Source of the DNA: Sphaerisporangium flaviroseum
GTDB lineage: Bacteria; Actinomycetota; Actinomycetes; Streptosporangiales; Streptosporangiaceae
Direction of reading: 5' to 3'
Assembly (NCBI RefSeq): GCF_039537005.1
Contig: NZ_BAAAZR010000003.1
Coordinates: 117,311 to 181,310 of the forward strand
DNA: 64,000 nt
The notes below the pieces were generated by a model, which was not told the origin of the DNA, did not search any database, and worked only from the letters and a program-made list of their open reading frames with translations. Made by a program: the position numbers and the translations under genes. Numbering within the stretch: the first letter of the stretch is position 1; every line of letters begins with the position of its first letter. Shown here piece by piece: positions 34,159-42,875 of the stretch.

Positions 34159-34215
34159 CCTTGCCTCACACTGACTGGAACAACATTCGGTTCGCCTTGG
34201 ACGGAAGGACGCGGG

Positions 34216-35256
34216 ATGCGCATCGGCATGGCCCTGAACTACGCCGGAGGCTTCAAGGAGACCGTGGCGGAGCTGGCCGACTACGAGAACGCCGGTCTCG
34301 ACATCGTGTTCGTCGCCGAGGCTTACAGCTTCGACGCCGTGAGCCAGATGGGGTACATCGCCGCGAGGACCGAACGGGTGCAGATCGCCTCGGGCATCCT
34401 GCCGATCTACTCGCGCACGCCCACACTGCTCGCCATGACCGCCGCGGGCATGGACTACGTCTCCGACGGCCGCTTCGTGCTAGGCCTCGGCGCGTCCGGC
34501 CCGCAGGTGATCGAGGGCTTCCACGGCGTGCCGTACACCGCCCCGCTGGGCCGCACCCGCGAGGTGATCGAGATCTGCCGCAAGGTGTGGCGGCGCGAGC
34601 GCCTGACCTACGAGGGCAGGCACTACACGCTGCCCCTGCCCCCCGGCCAGGGCACCGGCCTCGGCAAGCCCCTCAAGCTGATCAACCACCCCGTGCGCCC
34701 GCGCGTCCCCATCGTGATCGCGGCCATCGGCCCGAAGAACGTCGAGCTGACCGCCGAGCTGGCCGAGGGCTGGGAGCCGATCTTCTACGTGCCGGAGAAG
34801 GCCGCCGACGTGTGGGGCGCCTCGCTGGCGGCGGGCAAGGCCAGGCGCGACGAGGAGCTGGGCGAGCTGGACGTCATCGCCCAGGCCACCCTGGCGATCG
34901 GGGACGACGTCTCCGGTCTCCTGGAGCTCGGCAGGCCGATGGCGGCGCTCTACATCGGCGGCATGGGCGCCAAGGGCAAGAACTTCTACAACGACCTCGC
35001 CCGGCGCTACGGCTACGAGAAGGAGGCCGAACAGATACAGGACCTCTACCTCGAGGGCAAGAAGGACGAGGCCGCGGCGCTCGTCCCCATGGAGTTGCTG
35101 GAGAAGATGTCGCTGGTCGGGTCCGAGGGGTTCGTCCGCGACCGCATCGCGGCCATGAAGGAATCCGGGGTCACCACGATCAACGTCGCGCCGATCGCCG
35201 GCACCCATCAGGAACGCCTCAAGCTCATCGAGAAGATCAAGGATCTGGCCGCCTGA
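34216..35256 (+). CDS. LLM-class oxidoreductase, probably F420-dependent
   Basis: A 346-residue luciferase-like TIM-barrel enzyme starting MRIGMALNYAGGFKETV. FVAEAYSFDAVSQMGYIAAR, ILPIYSRTPTLLAMTAAG and RFVLGLGASGPQVIEGFHG are typical of F420-linked members such as methylene-tetrahydromethanopterin-reductase-like proteins. The substrate is unknown. GGAAGGA lies ahead of the ATG. It is separated from the maturation operon by 57 bases and may be co-transcribed. Confidence 0.86.
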   Translation: MRIGMALNYAGGFKETVAELADYENAGLDIVFVAEAYSFDAVSQMGYIAARTERVQIASGILPIYSRTPTLLAMTAAGMDYVSDGRFVLGLGASGPQVIEGFHGVPYTAPLGRTREVIEICRKVWRRERLTYEGRHYTLPLPPGQGTGLGKPLKLINHPVRPRVPIVIAAIGPKNVELTAELAEGWEPIFYVPEKAADVWGASLAAGKARRDEELGELDVIAQATLAIGDDVSGLLELGRPMAALYIGGMGAKGKNFYNDLARRYGYEKEAEQIQDLYLEGKKDEAAALVPMELLEKMSLVGSEGFVRDRIAAMKESGVTTINVAPIAGTHQERLKLIEKIKDLAA

Positions 35257-35307
35257 CCCACGGCCGTCCCGCGCTCACCCGCCTCCCGTGCGGCCGGTAC
35301 GTACTGC

Positions 35308-35339
35308 GCGGCCTTTGCGGCCTTTGCGGCCTTTGCGGT
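35308..35339. repeat. 9-bp minisatellite, about 3.5 copies
   Basis: GCGGCCTTT repeats head to tail in the 132-base gap between two genes that end towards each other. Likely neutral. Confidence 0.8.
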
Positions 35340-35388
35340 CCTCAGGGGGTACCTGGAGGCCCGATCGGGGACGTACGAGCAGGTGCGG

Positions 35389-35952
35389 TCAGGGTGCGAG
35401 GCAGGCGGTGAAGATGGCCGTCAGCCGGTCCTCCAGGTAGGCGGGGTCGGCGTCGCGCAGCGACTCGGCGCCGAGGACGCGGCGGAGGGACCCTCCGCCG
35501 AGGATCACCGACGTCGCGAGCAGCGCGCGTTCCTCGGCCCTCGGCCCGCTCAGGCGCGCGGCGAGCGGTCCCGCGAGGGCCGACTCCACCCGGTCGCGGA
35601 GCACCGCCCTGATCTCCGGGCCGCTGCCCGCGCGGTCGATCACCCGAACGATCGGGTCCGAGGCCCCCGCGCTGAGCCGGTGGGCCATGTGCGCGGCCAG
35701 CCTCTGCGGCAGCTTCGCCGGATCGCCCTCGATGACGGACTCCATCGCCGACTCGCTGACCAGCACCTCCGCGAACAACTGGGCCTTCGACCCGAAGTAG
35801 CGGTTGATCAGCGCCACATTGGCCCCGGCCGTGGCGGCGATCATCCGCACGGTCACGTGGTCGTACCCGTGCTCGGCGAACAGGTGCCGGGCCGCCGTGA
35901 GAAGCCGGCGCCTCGTGGCCTCGCGGTCCCGAACCTGCGACGAATCCGTCAC
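35389..35952 (-). CDS. TetR-family transcriptional regulator
   Basis: A 187-residue regulator. N-terminal helix-turn-helix: RRRLLTAARHLFAEHGYDHV then VRMIAATAGANVALINRYFG, with the usual YFGSKAQLF end. The C-terminal ligand domain is not specific. It is divergent from the MFS exporter gene and most likely represses it, through the dyad in the shared 100-base region. GTG start with GGGG five bases upstream. Confidence 0.92.
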   Translation of the reverse strand: MTDSSQVRDREATRRRLLTAARHLFAEHGYDHVTVRMIAATAGANVALINRYFGSKAQLFAEVLVSESAMESVIEGDPAKLPQRLAAHMAHRLSAGASDPIVRVIDRAGSGPEIRAVLRDRVESALAGPLAARLSGPRAEERALLATSVILGGGSLRRVLGAESLRDADPAYLEDRLTAIFTACLAP

Positions 35953-35982
35953 TTATACCCCATTTCTCCTTATGTGACGCAG

Positions 35983-36020
35983 TGTAGTGGTTTGACAGGT
36001 AAACAAGCGCCTACTACAAA
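35983..36020 (+). promoter_or_regulatory. MFS promoter with flanking inverted repeat
   Basis: TTGACA (35992-35997), 17 bases, TACAAA (36015-36020): the best promoter match I see in the window. TGTAGT (35983-35988) and ACTACA (36012-36017) flank it as an inverted repeat. This is a plausible operator for the adjacent TetR protein. Confidence 0.65.
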
Positions 36021-36054
36021 GAGTTGGTAAAGCGGTGATGTCGGGGGGTCTTTG

Positions 36055-37653
36055 GTGGTAGTGCAGGGGGAGGCCCAGGCGGAGTCGCACGGCGATCCGG
36101 GGGCGCGGCGGACCTACACCCACATCGAGATCATGAAGATCATGTCAGGGCTGCTGCTCGCCCTGCTGACGTCCATGATCTCCACGTCCGTGGTCGCCAC
36201 CGCCCTGCCCACGATCGTCGGCGAGTTCGGCGCCCAGGAGCAGCTCTCCTGGGTCGCGAGCGCCACGCTGCTGACGATGACGGCCTCCACCCCGCTGTGG
36301 GGCAAGCTGTCCGACCTGTTCGGGCGCAAGCGCATGTTCCAGCTCGCCCTCGGGCTGTTCGTCGCCGGGTCCATGGTCGCCGGGCTCTCGCAGAGCATGG
36401 GCATGCTCATCGCCGCCCGCGCCGTGCAGGGCCTCGGGACCGGCGGCCTGTCGGCGCTCACCCAGGTCATCCTCGGCGACGTGGTGGAACCGAGGGAGCG
36501 GGGCCGCTATTCGGGCTACATCGGCGCGGTGTTCGGCGTCTCCACCGTCGGAGGACCCCTGGTGGGCGGTTTCCTCGTCGACACCTCGTGGCTCGGCTGG
36601 CGCTGGTGCTTCTACGTCTGCGTCCCGCTGGCGATCGTGGCGTTCGCCGTCATCCAGAGGGTGCTCCGCTTCGACCACGACCCGCGGGACGCCCGGATCG
36701 ACTGGTGGGGGGCCTTCACCCTCACCGGGGGAGCGTCCGCGCTGATGCTGCTCCTGTCCTTCGGCGGCCACGAGTTCGCGTGGAACTCCCCGTGGACCTA
36801 CGGGCTGGGCGGGGTCGTGCTGGTCCTGTTCGGCCTGTCGATCATGGCCGAGCGGCGCGCCGCCGACCCGATCCTGCCGCCCAGGCTCGTCCGCGACCGT
36901 ACGTTCGTGCTGGCGGGCGCGGCGTCACTGCTGGTGGGCGTCTCGATGTTCGGCATCCTGATCTACCTGCCGCAGTACCTGCAGATCGTCAAGGGCATGA
37001 GCCCGACCATGTCCGGCATCATGACGACCCCCCTGGTCGTCAGCCTCCTGGTCTCCTCGGTGGGCTGCGGGCGGATCGTCACCCGTACGGGCCGGTGGAA
37101 GATCTTCCCGGCGGCGGGCCTGCTGCTGGTCGCCACCGGCATGGCAGTGCTCTCCCTGCTGCACAGCGACTCCGGCCACTGGGTCATCGGCGCCGCCATC
37201 GCCATCGTCGGCACGGGCATGGGGCTCACGATGCAGGTGCTCATCCTGGCCGCGCAGAACGCCGCCCAGCCCCGGGACATGGCCGTGACCACCTCCGGGA
37301 TCTCCTTCTTCCGCAACCTCGGCGGCGCGGTCGGGGTGGCCGCCCTGGGCGCCGTCCTGGCCAACCGGGTCAGGGACGAGATGTCCGGAATGCTGGCGGC
37401 GGCCCACCTCGCGGTGCCCGGCGGCGAAGGGCTGAGCCTCGGCACCCCCGAGGCCATCGGCCGGTTGCCCCCGGCCATCCAGCACATCGTGATCGAGGCC
37501 TTCACCCGGGCCATGCAGTCGGTGTTCCTCGCGTCGGTGCCCGCGGCCGTGCTCGGTTTCGTCGCGGTGCTGTTCCTGCGCGAGCTGCCGCTGCGCTCGT
37601 CCCGCACCGGCGAAGGCGCCGGCAGCGATGGCGGCACCGGCCGGGTCGCGTGA
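36055..37653 (+). CDS. MFS drug exporter, DHA2 (14-TM) family
   Basis: A 532-residue membrane protein with about 14 hydrophobic segments. Motif C-like VSTVGGPLVGGFLVD, the loop GKLSDLFGRKRMF (motif A), and ATALPTIVGEFG of the first helix place it among EmrB/QacA-type proton-driven multidrug exporters. GTG at 36055 lies six bases after GGGGGG; a TTG three bases earlier is possible. Control by the divergent TetR gene is likely. Confidence 0.9.
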   Translation: MVVQGEAQAESHGDPGARRTYTHIEIMKIMSGLLLALLTSMISTSVVATALPTIVGEFGAQEQLSWVASATLLTMTASTPLWGKLSDLFGRKRMFQLALGLFVAGSMVAGLSQSMGMLIAARAVQGLGTGGLSALTQVILGDVVEPRERGRYSGYIGAVFGVSTVGGPLVGGFLVDTSWLGWRWCFYVCVPLAIVAFAVIQRVLRFDHDPRDARIDWWGAFTLTGGASALMLLLSFGGHEFAWNSPWTYGLGGVVLVLFGLSIMAERRAADPILPPRLVRDRTFVLAGAASLLVGVSMFGILIYLPQYLQIVKGMSPTMSGIMTTPLVVSLLVSSVGCGRIVTRTGRWKIFPAAGLLLVATGMAVLSLLHSDSGHWVIGAAIAIVGTGMGLTMQVLILAAQNAAQPRDMAVTTSGISFFRNLGGAVGVAALGAVLANRVRDEMSGMLAAAHLAVPGGEGLSLGTPEAIGRLPPAIQHIVIEAFTRAMQSVFLASVPAAVLGFVAVLFLRELPLRSSRTGEGAGSDGGTGRVA

Positions 37654-37716
37654 CCGCGCCGTATGCGCGCCGGAGCCGGGCCGCGACCGGCAGGGGCAGG
37701 CCGTACAGTCGGGACC

Positions 37717-38766
37717 ATGTCCGTCATGCATGAATCCCGGCGTGCCCGGCTCGCCGCCCTGCTGGCCGCCAACGACGTGGACGCGCTGCTGGTCACCCGG
37801 GGCGTCAACGTTCGCTACCTGACCGGCCTGGTCAGCACGAACGCCGCCGTGCTCGTGCGGGACGACGCGTCCGCGGTGCTGGCGACCGACTCCCGCTACA
37901 TCGAGACGGCGCGCCGGGTCTGCGACGGCATCGAGGTCATGGAGCAGCGGGACGCGGCCGGCGCCCTTGTGAAGATGGCGCGGCGTCCCGGCATCGAGGC
38001 GCATGACATGTCCGTGGCCCTCTACCGGCGTCTCGGCGGCGAGCCCGCGGCCCTCGACGGCATCGTGGAGCTCCTGCGCGTGGTGAAGGACGAGTCCGAG
38101 ATCGACGCCCTGCGCACCGCCTGCGACCTGACCGACCGGGCCTTCGCCGACGTGGTCGCCACGATGGTCCCGGGCATGACCGAGAAGCGGATCGCCCAGG
38201 CGCTGGAGTCGCGCATGGTGGAGCTCGGCGCCGACAAGCCGGCCTTCGACTCCATCGTGGCGAGCGGGCCGAACGGCGCGGTTCCCCACCACTCCCCGTC
38301 CGACCGGCCCGTCGAACGGGGAGATCTGGTCACCATGGACTTCGGGGCGCTGTACGAGGGCTACCACGCGGACATGACCAGGACCGTCGCCATGGGAGAG
38401 GTCTCCGGCTGGCAGCGTGAGCTGTACGACCTGGTCCGCGAGGCGCAGCGGGCCGGGCGGCACGCCCTTGTGCCGGGAGCCTGCACCGAGGAGGTGGACG
38501 CCGCGGCCCGCGACGTGATCAAGGACGCCGGATACGGCGAGCACTTCGGGCACGGCCTCGGTCACGGTGTCGGCCTGGAGATCCACGAGGATCCGTTCCT
38601 GCGTCCTGCGGGTGCCGGTAGACTTGAGGATCGGGTTCCGATCACCGTCGAGCCCGGCGTCTACCTGCCAGGCAGGGGCGGCGTCCGGATCGAGGACACT
38701 CTCGTGACGCGCGCCGACGGTCCGGAGCTCCTCACCCGCACGACAAAGGAGCTGCTGATCCTGTAG
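37717..38766 (+). CDS. M24-family aminopeptidase (Xaa-Pro peptidase)
   Basis: A 349-residue cytosolic metallopeptidase that removes residues from peptides with proline in position two. An N-terminal creatinase-like domain (1 to about 120) is followed by the pita-bread domain with all metal ligands: Asp in VTMDFG, Asp in YHADMTRT, His in HFGHGLGHGVG, Glu in VEPGVYLPG and Glu in RIEDTL. ATG 37717 follows GGGA. First gene of the pepQ-efp-nusB set conserved in actinobacteria. Confidence 0.93.
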   Translation: MSVMHESRRARLAALLAANDVDALLVTRGVNVRYLTGLVSTNAAVLVRDDASAVLATDSRYIETARRVCDGIEVMEQRDAAGALVKMARRPGIEAHDMSVALYRRLGGEPAALDGIVELLRVVKDESEIDALRTACDLTDRAFADVVATMVPGMTEKRIAQALESRMVELGADKPAFDSIVASGPNGAVPHHSPSDRPVERGDLVTMDFGALYEGYHADMTRTVAMGEVSGWQRELYDLVREAQRAGRHALVPGACTEEVDAAARDVIKDAGYGEHFGHGLGHGVGLEIHEDPFLRPAGAGRLEDRVPITVEPGVYLPGRGGVRIEDTLVTRADGPELLTRTTKELLIL

Positions 38767-38817
38767 GCAGGACGGCGGCCGGGCGACGCGCGACCAAGAC
38801 GACGCAGGAGAGAACGA

Positions 38818-39378
38818 GTGGCGACGACCAACGACCTAAAGAACGGCCTGGTGCTCAAGCTCGACGGCGGTGAACTCTGGACGGTGGTGGACTTCCAGCA
38901 CGTCAAGCCGGGTAAGGGCGGCGCCTTCGTGCGCACCAAGCTGAAGAACGTGCTGTCCGGCAAGGTCGTCGACAAGACCTTCAACGCCGGCGTCAAGGTC
39001 GAGGTGGCCAACGTCGACAAGCGTGAGATGCAGTACTCCTACATGGACGGCGACGACTTCGTCTTCATGGACACCGAGACCTACGACATGCTGCACGTCT
39101 CGCGGCCCACCGTCGGCGACGCGGCCAACTACCTGCTGGAGAACACCCTCGCCACCGTCGCGGTGAACGAGGGCAACGTCCTGTACATCGAGCTTCCGGC
39201 GGCCGTCGAGCTGACGATCGCCCAGACCGAGCCGGGCCTGCAGGGCGACCGCTCCACCGGCGGCACCAAGCCCGCCACGCTGGAGACCGGCGCCGAGGTC
39301 AAGGTGCCGCTCTTCATCACGACCGGCGAAAAGGTGAAGGTCGACACTCGCACCGGCGAGTACCTCGGCCGGGCCTGA
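38818..39378 (+). CDS. efp: Translation elongation factor P
   Basis: A 186-residue factor that relieves ribosome stalling at polyproline. Three beta-domains are present; the tip loop of domain I reads KPGKGGAF with Lys33 at the position modified in other bacteria. The C-terminal signature ITTGEKVKVDTRTGEYLGR is present. Start GTG with AGGAG upstream. Only one base separates it from nusB. Confidence 0.97.
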   Translation: MATTNDLKNGLVLKLDGGELWTVVDFQHVKPGKGGAFVRTKLKNVLSGKVVDKTFNAGVKVEVANVDKREMQYSYMDGDDFVFMDTETYDMLHVSRPTVGDAANYLLENTLATVAVNEGNVLYIELPAAVELTIAQTEPGLQGDRSTGGTKPATLETGAEVKVPLFITTGEKVKVDTRTGEYLGRA

Positions 39379-39379
39379 G

Positions 39380-39790
39380 GTGTCCGCTCGGGGAAAGGCG
39401 CGCAGGCGCGCACTGGACATCCTGTTCGAGGCCGAGCTGCGGGGCGAGCCCCCGGCGAGCGTGCTCGCGGAGCGGATCGAGCGGGCCGAGCCACCGGTCA
39501 ACGAGTACACCTCGACGCTGGTCGAGGGGGTGAACCGGCACCGGGCGCGGATCGACGAGCTGATCTCGACCTACGCCGAGGGCTGGACCCTCGACCGCAT
39601 GCCGGCCGTCGACCGCAACCTGTTACGGGCCGGCACCTACGAGCTTCTGTGGGTGGCGGACGTCCCCGAGGCGGTCGTCATCAGCGAGTGGGTCCATCTC
39701 GCCTCTGAGCTGTCGACCGACGAGTCCCCGCAGTTCGTCAACGGGTTGCTGGCCCGCTTCAAGCAGCTCAAGCCCTCCCTCGCCCTCTGA
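39380..39790 (+). CDS. nusB: Transcription antitermination factor NusB
   Basis: A 136-residue all-helical RNA-binding protein that with NusE and boxA RNA prevents early termination in rRNA operons. Typical patterns: ARRRALDILFEAELRG, RMPAVDRNLLRAGTYELLW, VVISEWVHLASEL and FVNGLLARF. GTG start right after efp. A clear hairpin follows, ending the operon. Confidence 0.95.
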   Translation: MSARGKARRRALDILFEAELRGEPPASVLAERIERAEPPVNEYTSTLVEGVNRHRARIDELISTYAEGWTLDRMPAVDRNLLRAGTYELLWVADVPEAVVISEWVHLASELSTDESPQFVNGLLARFKQLKPSLAL

Positions 39791-39815
39791 CCCCGCTCGT
39801 GGACCGACCGGGTGG

Positions 39816-39837
39816 CCCGGACCCGGAAGGGTCCGGG
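39816..39837 (+). terminator. Terminator after pepQ-efp-nusB
   Basis: CCCGGACCC-GGAA-GGGTCCGGG, perfect 9-bp stem with a tetraloop, 25 bases after the nusB stop. Confidence 0.75.
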
Positions 39838-39909
39838 TAATCAGCGGGCATGCCGCCGGCACGACGTAGGCTGGGCCCGACCGACATGCTTCAAGGAGGC
39901 GAGCTGAAG

Positions 39910-40671
39910 TTGCGCACCGAAGGCGCCACACGCCAGGCGGCCACCTCTCCGGCCGTGCGCACGGCCGTGGTGTGGGACGCGCTCAGAGCCGCGCTGGCCG
40001 AGCGGGTGGGGGCCACCGGGCGTGAGCGGCTCGACATCGTCGACGCCGGAGGCGGCACCGGCGGGTTCGCCGTGCCGCTCGCCGAGCTGGGCCACGCGGT
40101 CACCGTCGTGGATCCCAGCCCCGACTCGCTCGCGGCCCTGGAGCGTCGGGCCGCCGAGGCGGGCATGAGCGTCAAGGGCATCCAGGGCGACGCCGCCGAC
40201 CTGCGCGACCTGCTCGAGCCGGACAGCGCCGACCTGGTGCTCTGCCACAGCGTCCTCGAATACGTCGAGGATCCCGAGCGTGCGCTGGCCGCCGTCGCGG
40301 GCCTGCTGAGGCCCGGCGGCGTCGTCAGCGTGCTCGCGGCCAACCCGGTCGCCACGGCGATCCACCGCTCGCTCTCCGGGCACTTCGACGAGGCGCGGCA
40401 GGCGCTGGCCGACCCCGCGGGCAGGTGGGGCGAGCAGGATCCGACGCCCCGCCGGTTCAGCGGCGAGGCCCTCGCCGGGCTGCTGTCGGCCGCCGGGTTC
40501 ACGCCTGGAGAGGCGAGAGGCGTGCGCGTCTTCGCCGACCTGGTGCCGGGCCGCCTGCTCGACGGGGAGCCGGGGGCGGCGCGGGCGCTGATCGCGCTGG
40601 AGCAGGCCGCCGCGGCTCATCCCGTGCTCCGGGACATCGCCACCCAGCTCCACGTGCTCGGTCACCGGTGA
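39910..40671 (+). CDS. SAM-dependent methyltransferase (class I)
   Basis: A 253-residue class I methyltransferase: SAM loop DIVDAGGGTGGFAVPL, acidic VVDPSPDS, and DLVLCHSVLEYV post-motif. It could act on a small molecule, RNA or protein; similar genes next to dinB are annotated only generally. Start uncertain: AAGGAGG at 39893-39899 supports the TTG at 39910, while ATGs at 39886 and 39850 lack a ribosome site. A start at 39886 would overlap the ribosome site. Confidence 0.8.
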   Translation: MRTEGATRQAATSPAVRTAVVWDALRAALAERVGATGRERLDIVDAGGGTGGFAVPLAELGHAVTVVDPSPDSLAALERRAAEAGMSVKGIQGDAADLRDLLEPDSADLVLCHSVLEYVEDPERALAAVAGLLRPGGVVSVLAANPVATAIHRSLSGHFDEARQALADPAGRWGEQDPTPRRFSGEALAGLLSAAGFTPGEARGVRVFADLVPGRLLDGEPGAARALIALEQAAAAHPVLRDIATQLHVLGHR

Positions 40672-40704
40672 CCGCCGCCGATGGATGTCACCGGAAGCCA
40701 CTGG

Positions 40705-40720
40705 TAGAACGCATGTTCGG
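40705..40720. promoter_or_regulatory. LexA (SOS) box upstream of dinB
   Basis: TAGAAC-GCAT-GTTCGG contains the actinobacterial SOS core GAAC-N4-GTTC exactly, 14 bases before the dinB start and next to a -10-like TAGGAT (40722-40727). LexA bound here would block the promoter. Confidence 0.8.
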
Positions 40721-40733
40721 TTAGGATTGTCCT

Positions 40734-41990
40734 GTGTCGCGCAAGCAGGTTATGCGGTCGGAGTCACGGCAGGGCCGTGTCCCGGGCCCGGCGCCGCTTG
40801 CCGACGACACCGGCTGCCCGATCCTCCATGTCGACATGGACGCCTTCTTCGCCAGCGTCGAGCTGCTCGAGCGTCCTGAGCTGAAGGGCACCCCGGTGAT
40901 CATCGGGGCCACGGGCGCTCGCGGGGTGGTGCTCAGCGCCACCTACGAGGCGCGCCGGTTCGGCGTGCACTCGGCGATGCCGATGACGCGCGCCCGGCGC
41001 CTCTGCCCGCACGCCGTGATCATCCCGCCCAGCCACGGGAAGTACTCCGAGGTCTCCAAGGGCGTGATGGAGATCTTCGCCTCGATCACCCCCGAGGTCG
41101 AGCCGATCGCCTCCGACGAGGCCTTCCTCGACGTGGGCGGGGCCCAGCGCAGGCTGGGGTCGCCCGCCGCGATCGCCGCGCTGATCCGCGCCCAGGTCGC
41201 CGACCGCCACGGCATCACCTGCTCGGTGGGCGTGGCGAGCAGCAAATTCGTGGCCAAGCTCGCCTCCCGCCACTGCAAGCCTGACGGCCTCCTGGTCATC
41301 CCCGCCGACGGGGTGGTGGATTTCCTCCACCCGCTTCCCGTCGCGGCCCTGTGGGGCGTCGGAGAGCGCACAGAGGAGGCTCTGGTGCGGCTCGGCATCA
41401 AGACCGTGGGCGATCTGGCCCATGTTCCGCCATCGACCCTCCAGCGCGAGTTCGGGGCCGTAGGCGCGCATCTGGCCGCCCTCGCCTGGGGCCGCGACGA
41501 GCGCCGTGTCACCCCGCACGCCCCCGACAAGAGCATCGGCGCCGAGGAGACCTTCTCCCACGACGTCGACGACCCCGAGGCCATCCGCCGCGAGCTGCTC
41601 AGGCTGTCCGAGCGGGTCGCCGCGCGGCTGCGGAGCGGTGGTCATGTGGGCCGCACCGTCAGCGTCAAGCTCCGCCGTTCCGACTTCACCACCATCACCC
41701 GATCCCGCACCCTCCGCGAGGCGACAGATGTTGCTAAAGAGATATATGCCACTGCCTGCGACCTCTACGGAGCGGCCGGGCTCGAACGCGTACGGCTCCG
41801 GCTGGTCGGCGTGAGGGTCGAGAACCTCCGGCCGGCGGGCACGGCGACCCACCAACTCGGCCTCGGCGAGCGCGAAACGGGCTGGCGGGAGGCCGAAAAG
41901 GCTATGGACAAGGCGATGCGGAGGTTTGGTCCGGAGGCGGTCCGCCCGGCTTCGCTTGTTCGGCCTCCGTTTGATGGAATAGATCTATGA
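40734..41990 (+). CDS. dinB: DNA polymerase IV (Y-family, DinB)
   Basis: A 418-residue translesion polymerase. Catalytic acids: Asp34 in HVDMDAFFAS, and Asp128/Glu129 in SDEAFLDV. YEARRFGVHSAMP is the fingers motif; VGVASSKFVAKLAS and the helix-hairpin-helix near WGVGERTEEAL follow; little finger from about 250. HQLGL near residue 380 may serve as the clamp-binding site. GTG start just after a LexA box, so it is likely damage-inducible. Confidence 0.95.
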   Translation: MSRKQVMRSESRQGRVPGPAPLADDTGCPILHVDMDAFFASVELLERPELKGTPVIIGATGARGVVLSATYEARRFGVHSAMPMTRARRLCPHAVIIPPSHGKYSEVSKGVMEIFASITPEVEPIASDEAFLDVGGAQRRLGSPAAIAALIRAQVADRHGITCSVGVASSKFVAKLASRHCKPDGLLVIPADGVVDFLHPLPVAALWGVGERTEEALVRLGIKTVGDLAHVPPSTLQREFGAVGAHLAALAWGRDERRVTPHAPDKSIGAEETFSHDVDDPEAIRRELLRLSERVAARLRSGGHVGRTVSVKLRRSDFTTITRSRTLREATDVAKEIYATACDLYGAAGLERVRLRLVGVRVENLRPAGTATHQLGLGERETGWREAEKAMDKAMRRFGPEAVRPASLVRPPFDGIDL

Positions 41991-42137
41991 CGTCACCTCC
42001 GGTTTGGTCTACGTTGGACGTTTTCTTTCGCCTACGTCTACAGCCTCGTATTCTGGGGATAACCGACCGCGAGGTCCGGACACCCTGTGGTGCCCGTTGC
42101 CGTCTTCCCCGTCAAGGGGCTGTCCTTGGGAGGCGCC

Positions 42138-42527
42138 GTGCCGCTCTCTGAGCACGAGCAGCGCTTGCTCGACCAGATCGAGCAGGCCCTCTACGCCGAG
42201 GACCCGAAGTGGGCCAATACCGTTCGGATCAGTGATCCACGCAACCATTACAAGCGTCGCCTGGTGAAAGCCTCCATCGGCTTTGTCCTCGGTGTCGTCC
42301 TGTTGATGGTCGGCGTCGTGGCACCGATTATCCCACTCGGTGTCGGCGGCTTCGTGGTCATGCTCGCCGCGTGTCTGTGGGGTCTGTCCAGCTGGAAACG
42401 CATGAACGGGTTCGGTGGTGAAGCCAGGCCGGCGGCACCCGGGCAGCCGGAGAAGCGGCGTGCCAACCGGCCGAGTTTCATGGAACGCATGGAGGAGCGC
42501 TGGCGCCGCAGAGGCGAAGAGCGCTGA
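42138..42527 (+). CDS. DUF3040 membrane protein
   Basis: A 129-residue protein with the DUF3040 start PLSEHEQRLLDQIEQALYAE DPKW (as two adjacent pieces) and two membrane segments near 48-67 and 71-88, followed by a basic tail rich in Arg. Function unknown; the family is common near dcw clusters of actinomycetes. GGGAGG lies four bases before the GTG at 42138. The preceding 147-base gap after dinB has no gene. Confidence 0.88.
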   Translation: MPLSEHEQRLLDQIEQALYAEDPKWANTVRISDPRNHYKRRLVKASIGFVLGVVLLMVGVVAPIIPLGVGGFVVMLAACLWGLSSWKRMNGFGGEARPAAPGQPEKRRANRPSFMERMEERWRRRGEER

Positions 42528-42701
42528 GCCACCTCACGGCGGTCCCCGCCGTGGGCGTCCCCCGACCCCCGTGGCCGGACCGCCGCTCATCATTTCCGTC
42601 ATGTCCATGACGAGGTCGGCACCGGTCGCCCGCCCCCGCACGACCCGTGCCCTCGGCCATCCCTGATCCCTGAACGGCCGGGCGCCCCCGGCGATGGCGG
42701 A

Positions 42702-42853
42702 ACCGGGCCGGCACGCCGGCGTGACAGCGTGGCAGGCATTCTCCCCTGTCAGGACCGGGCCGGCACGTCGGCGTGACAGCCTGGCAGGCATCCTCTCCTG
42801 TCAGGACCGCACGCCCAGGCGACATCGTGGCAGGCATCCTCCCGGAATCCGGT
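42702..42853. repeat. 52-bp tandem repeats, three copies
   Basis: Copies start at 42702, 42754 and 42806 (period 52 bp). The first two differ at about five bases, the third is worn. Each has GTGGCAGGCAT or CTGGCAGGCAT and TCAGGACC; the first has GCCGGC-AC-GCCGGC. It fills much of the 348-base gap between two convergent genes. The rest (42528-42701) shows nothing. Confidence 0.82.
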
Positions 42854-42869
42854 TCCGGATCCCGGGAGG
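42838..42869. terminator. Bidirectional terminator between DUF3040 and transglutaminase genes
   Basis: CCTCCCGGAATCCGG-TT-CCGGATCCCGGGAGG: 14 of 15 pairs, ending six bases before the transglutaminase stop and overlapping the last 52-bp repeat. Confidence 0.75.
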
Positions 42870-42875
42870 CCCCTC

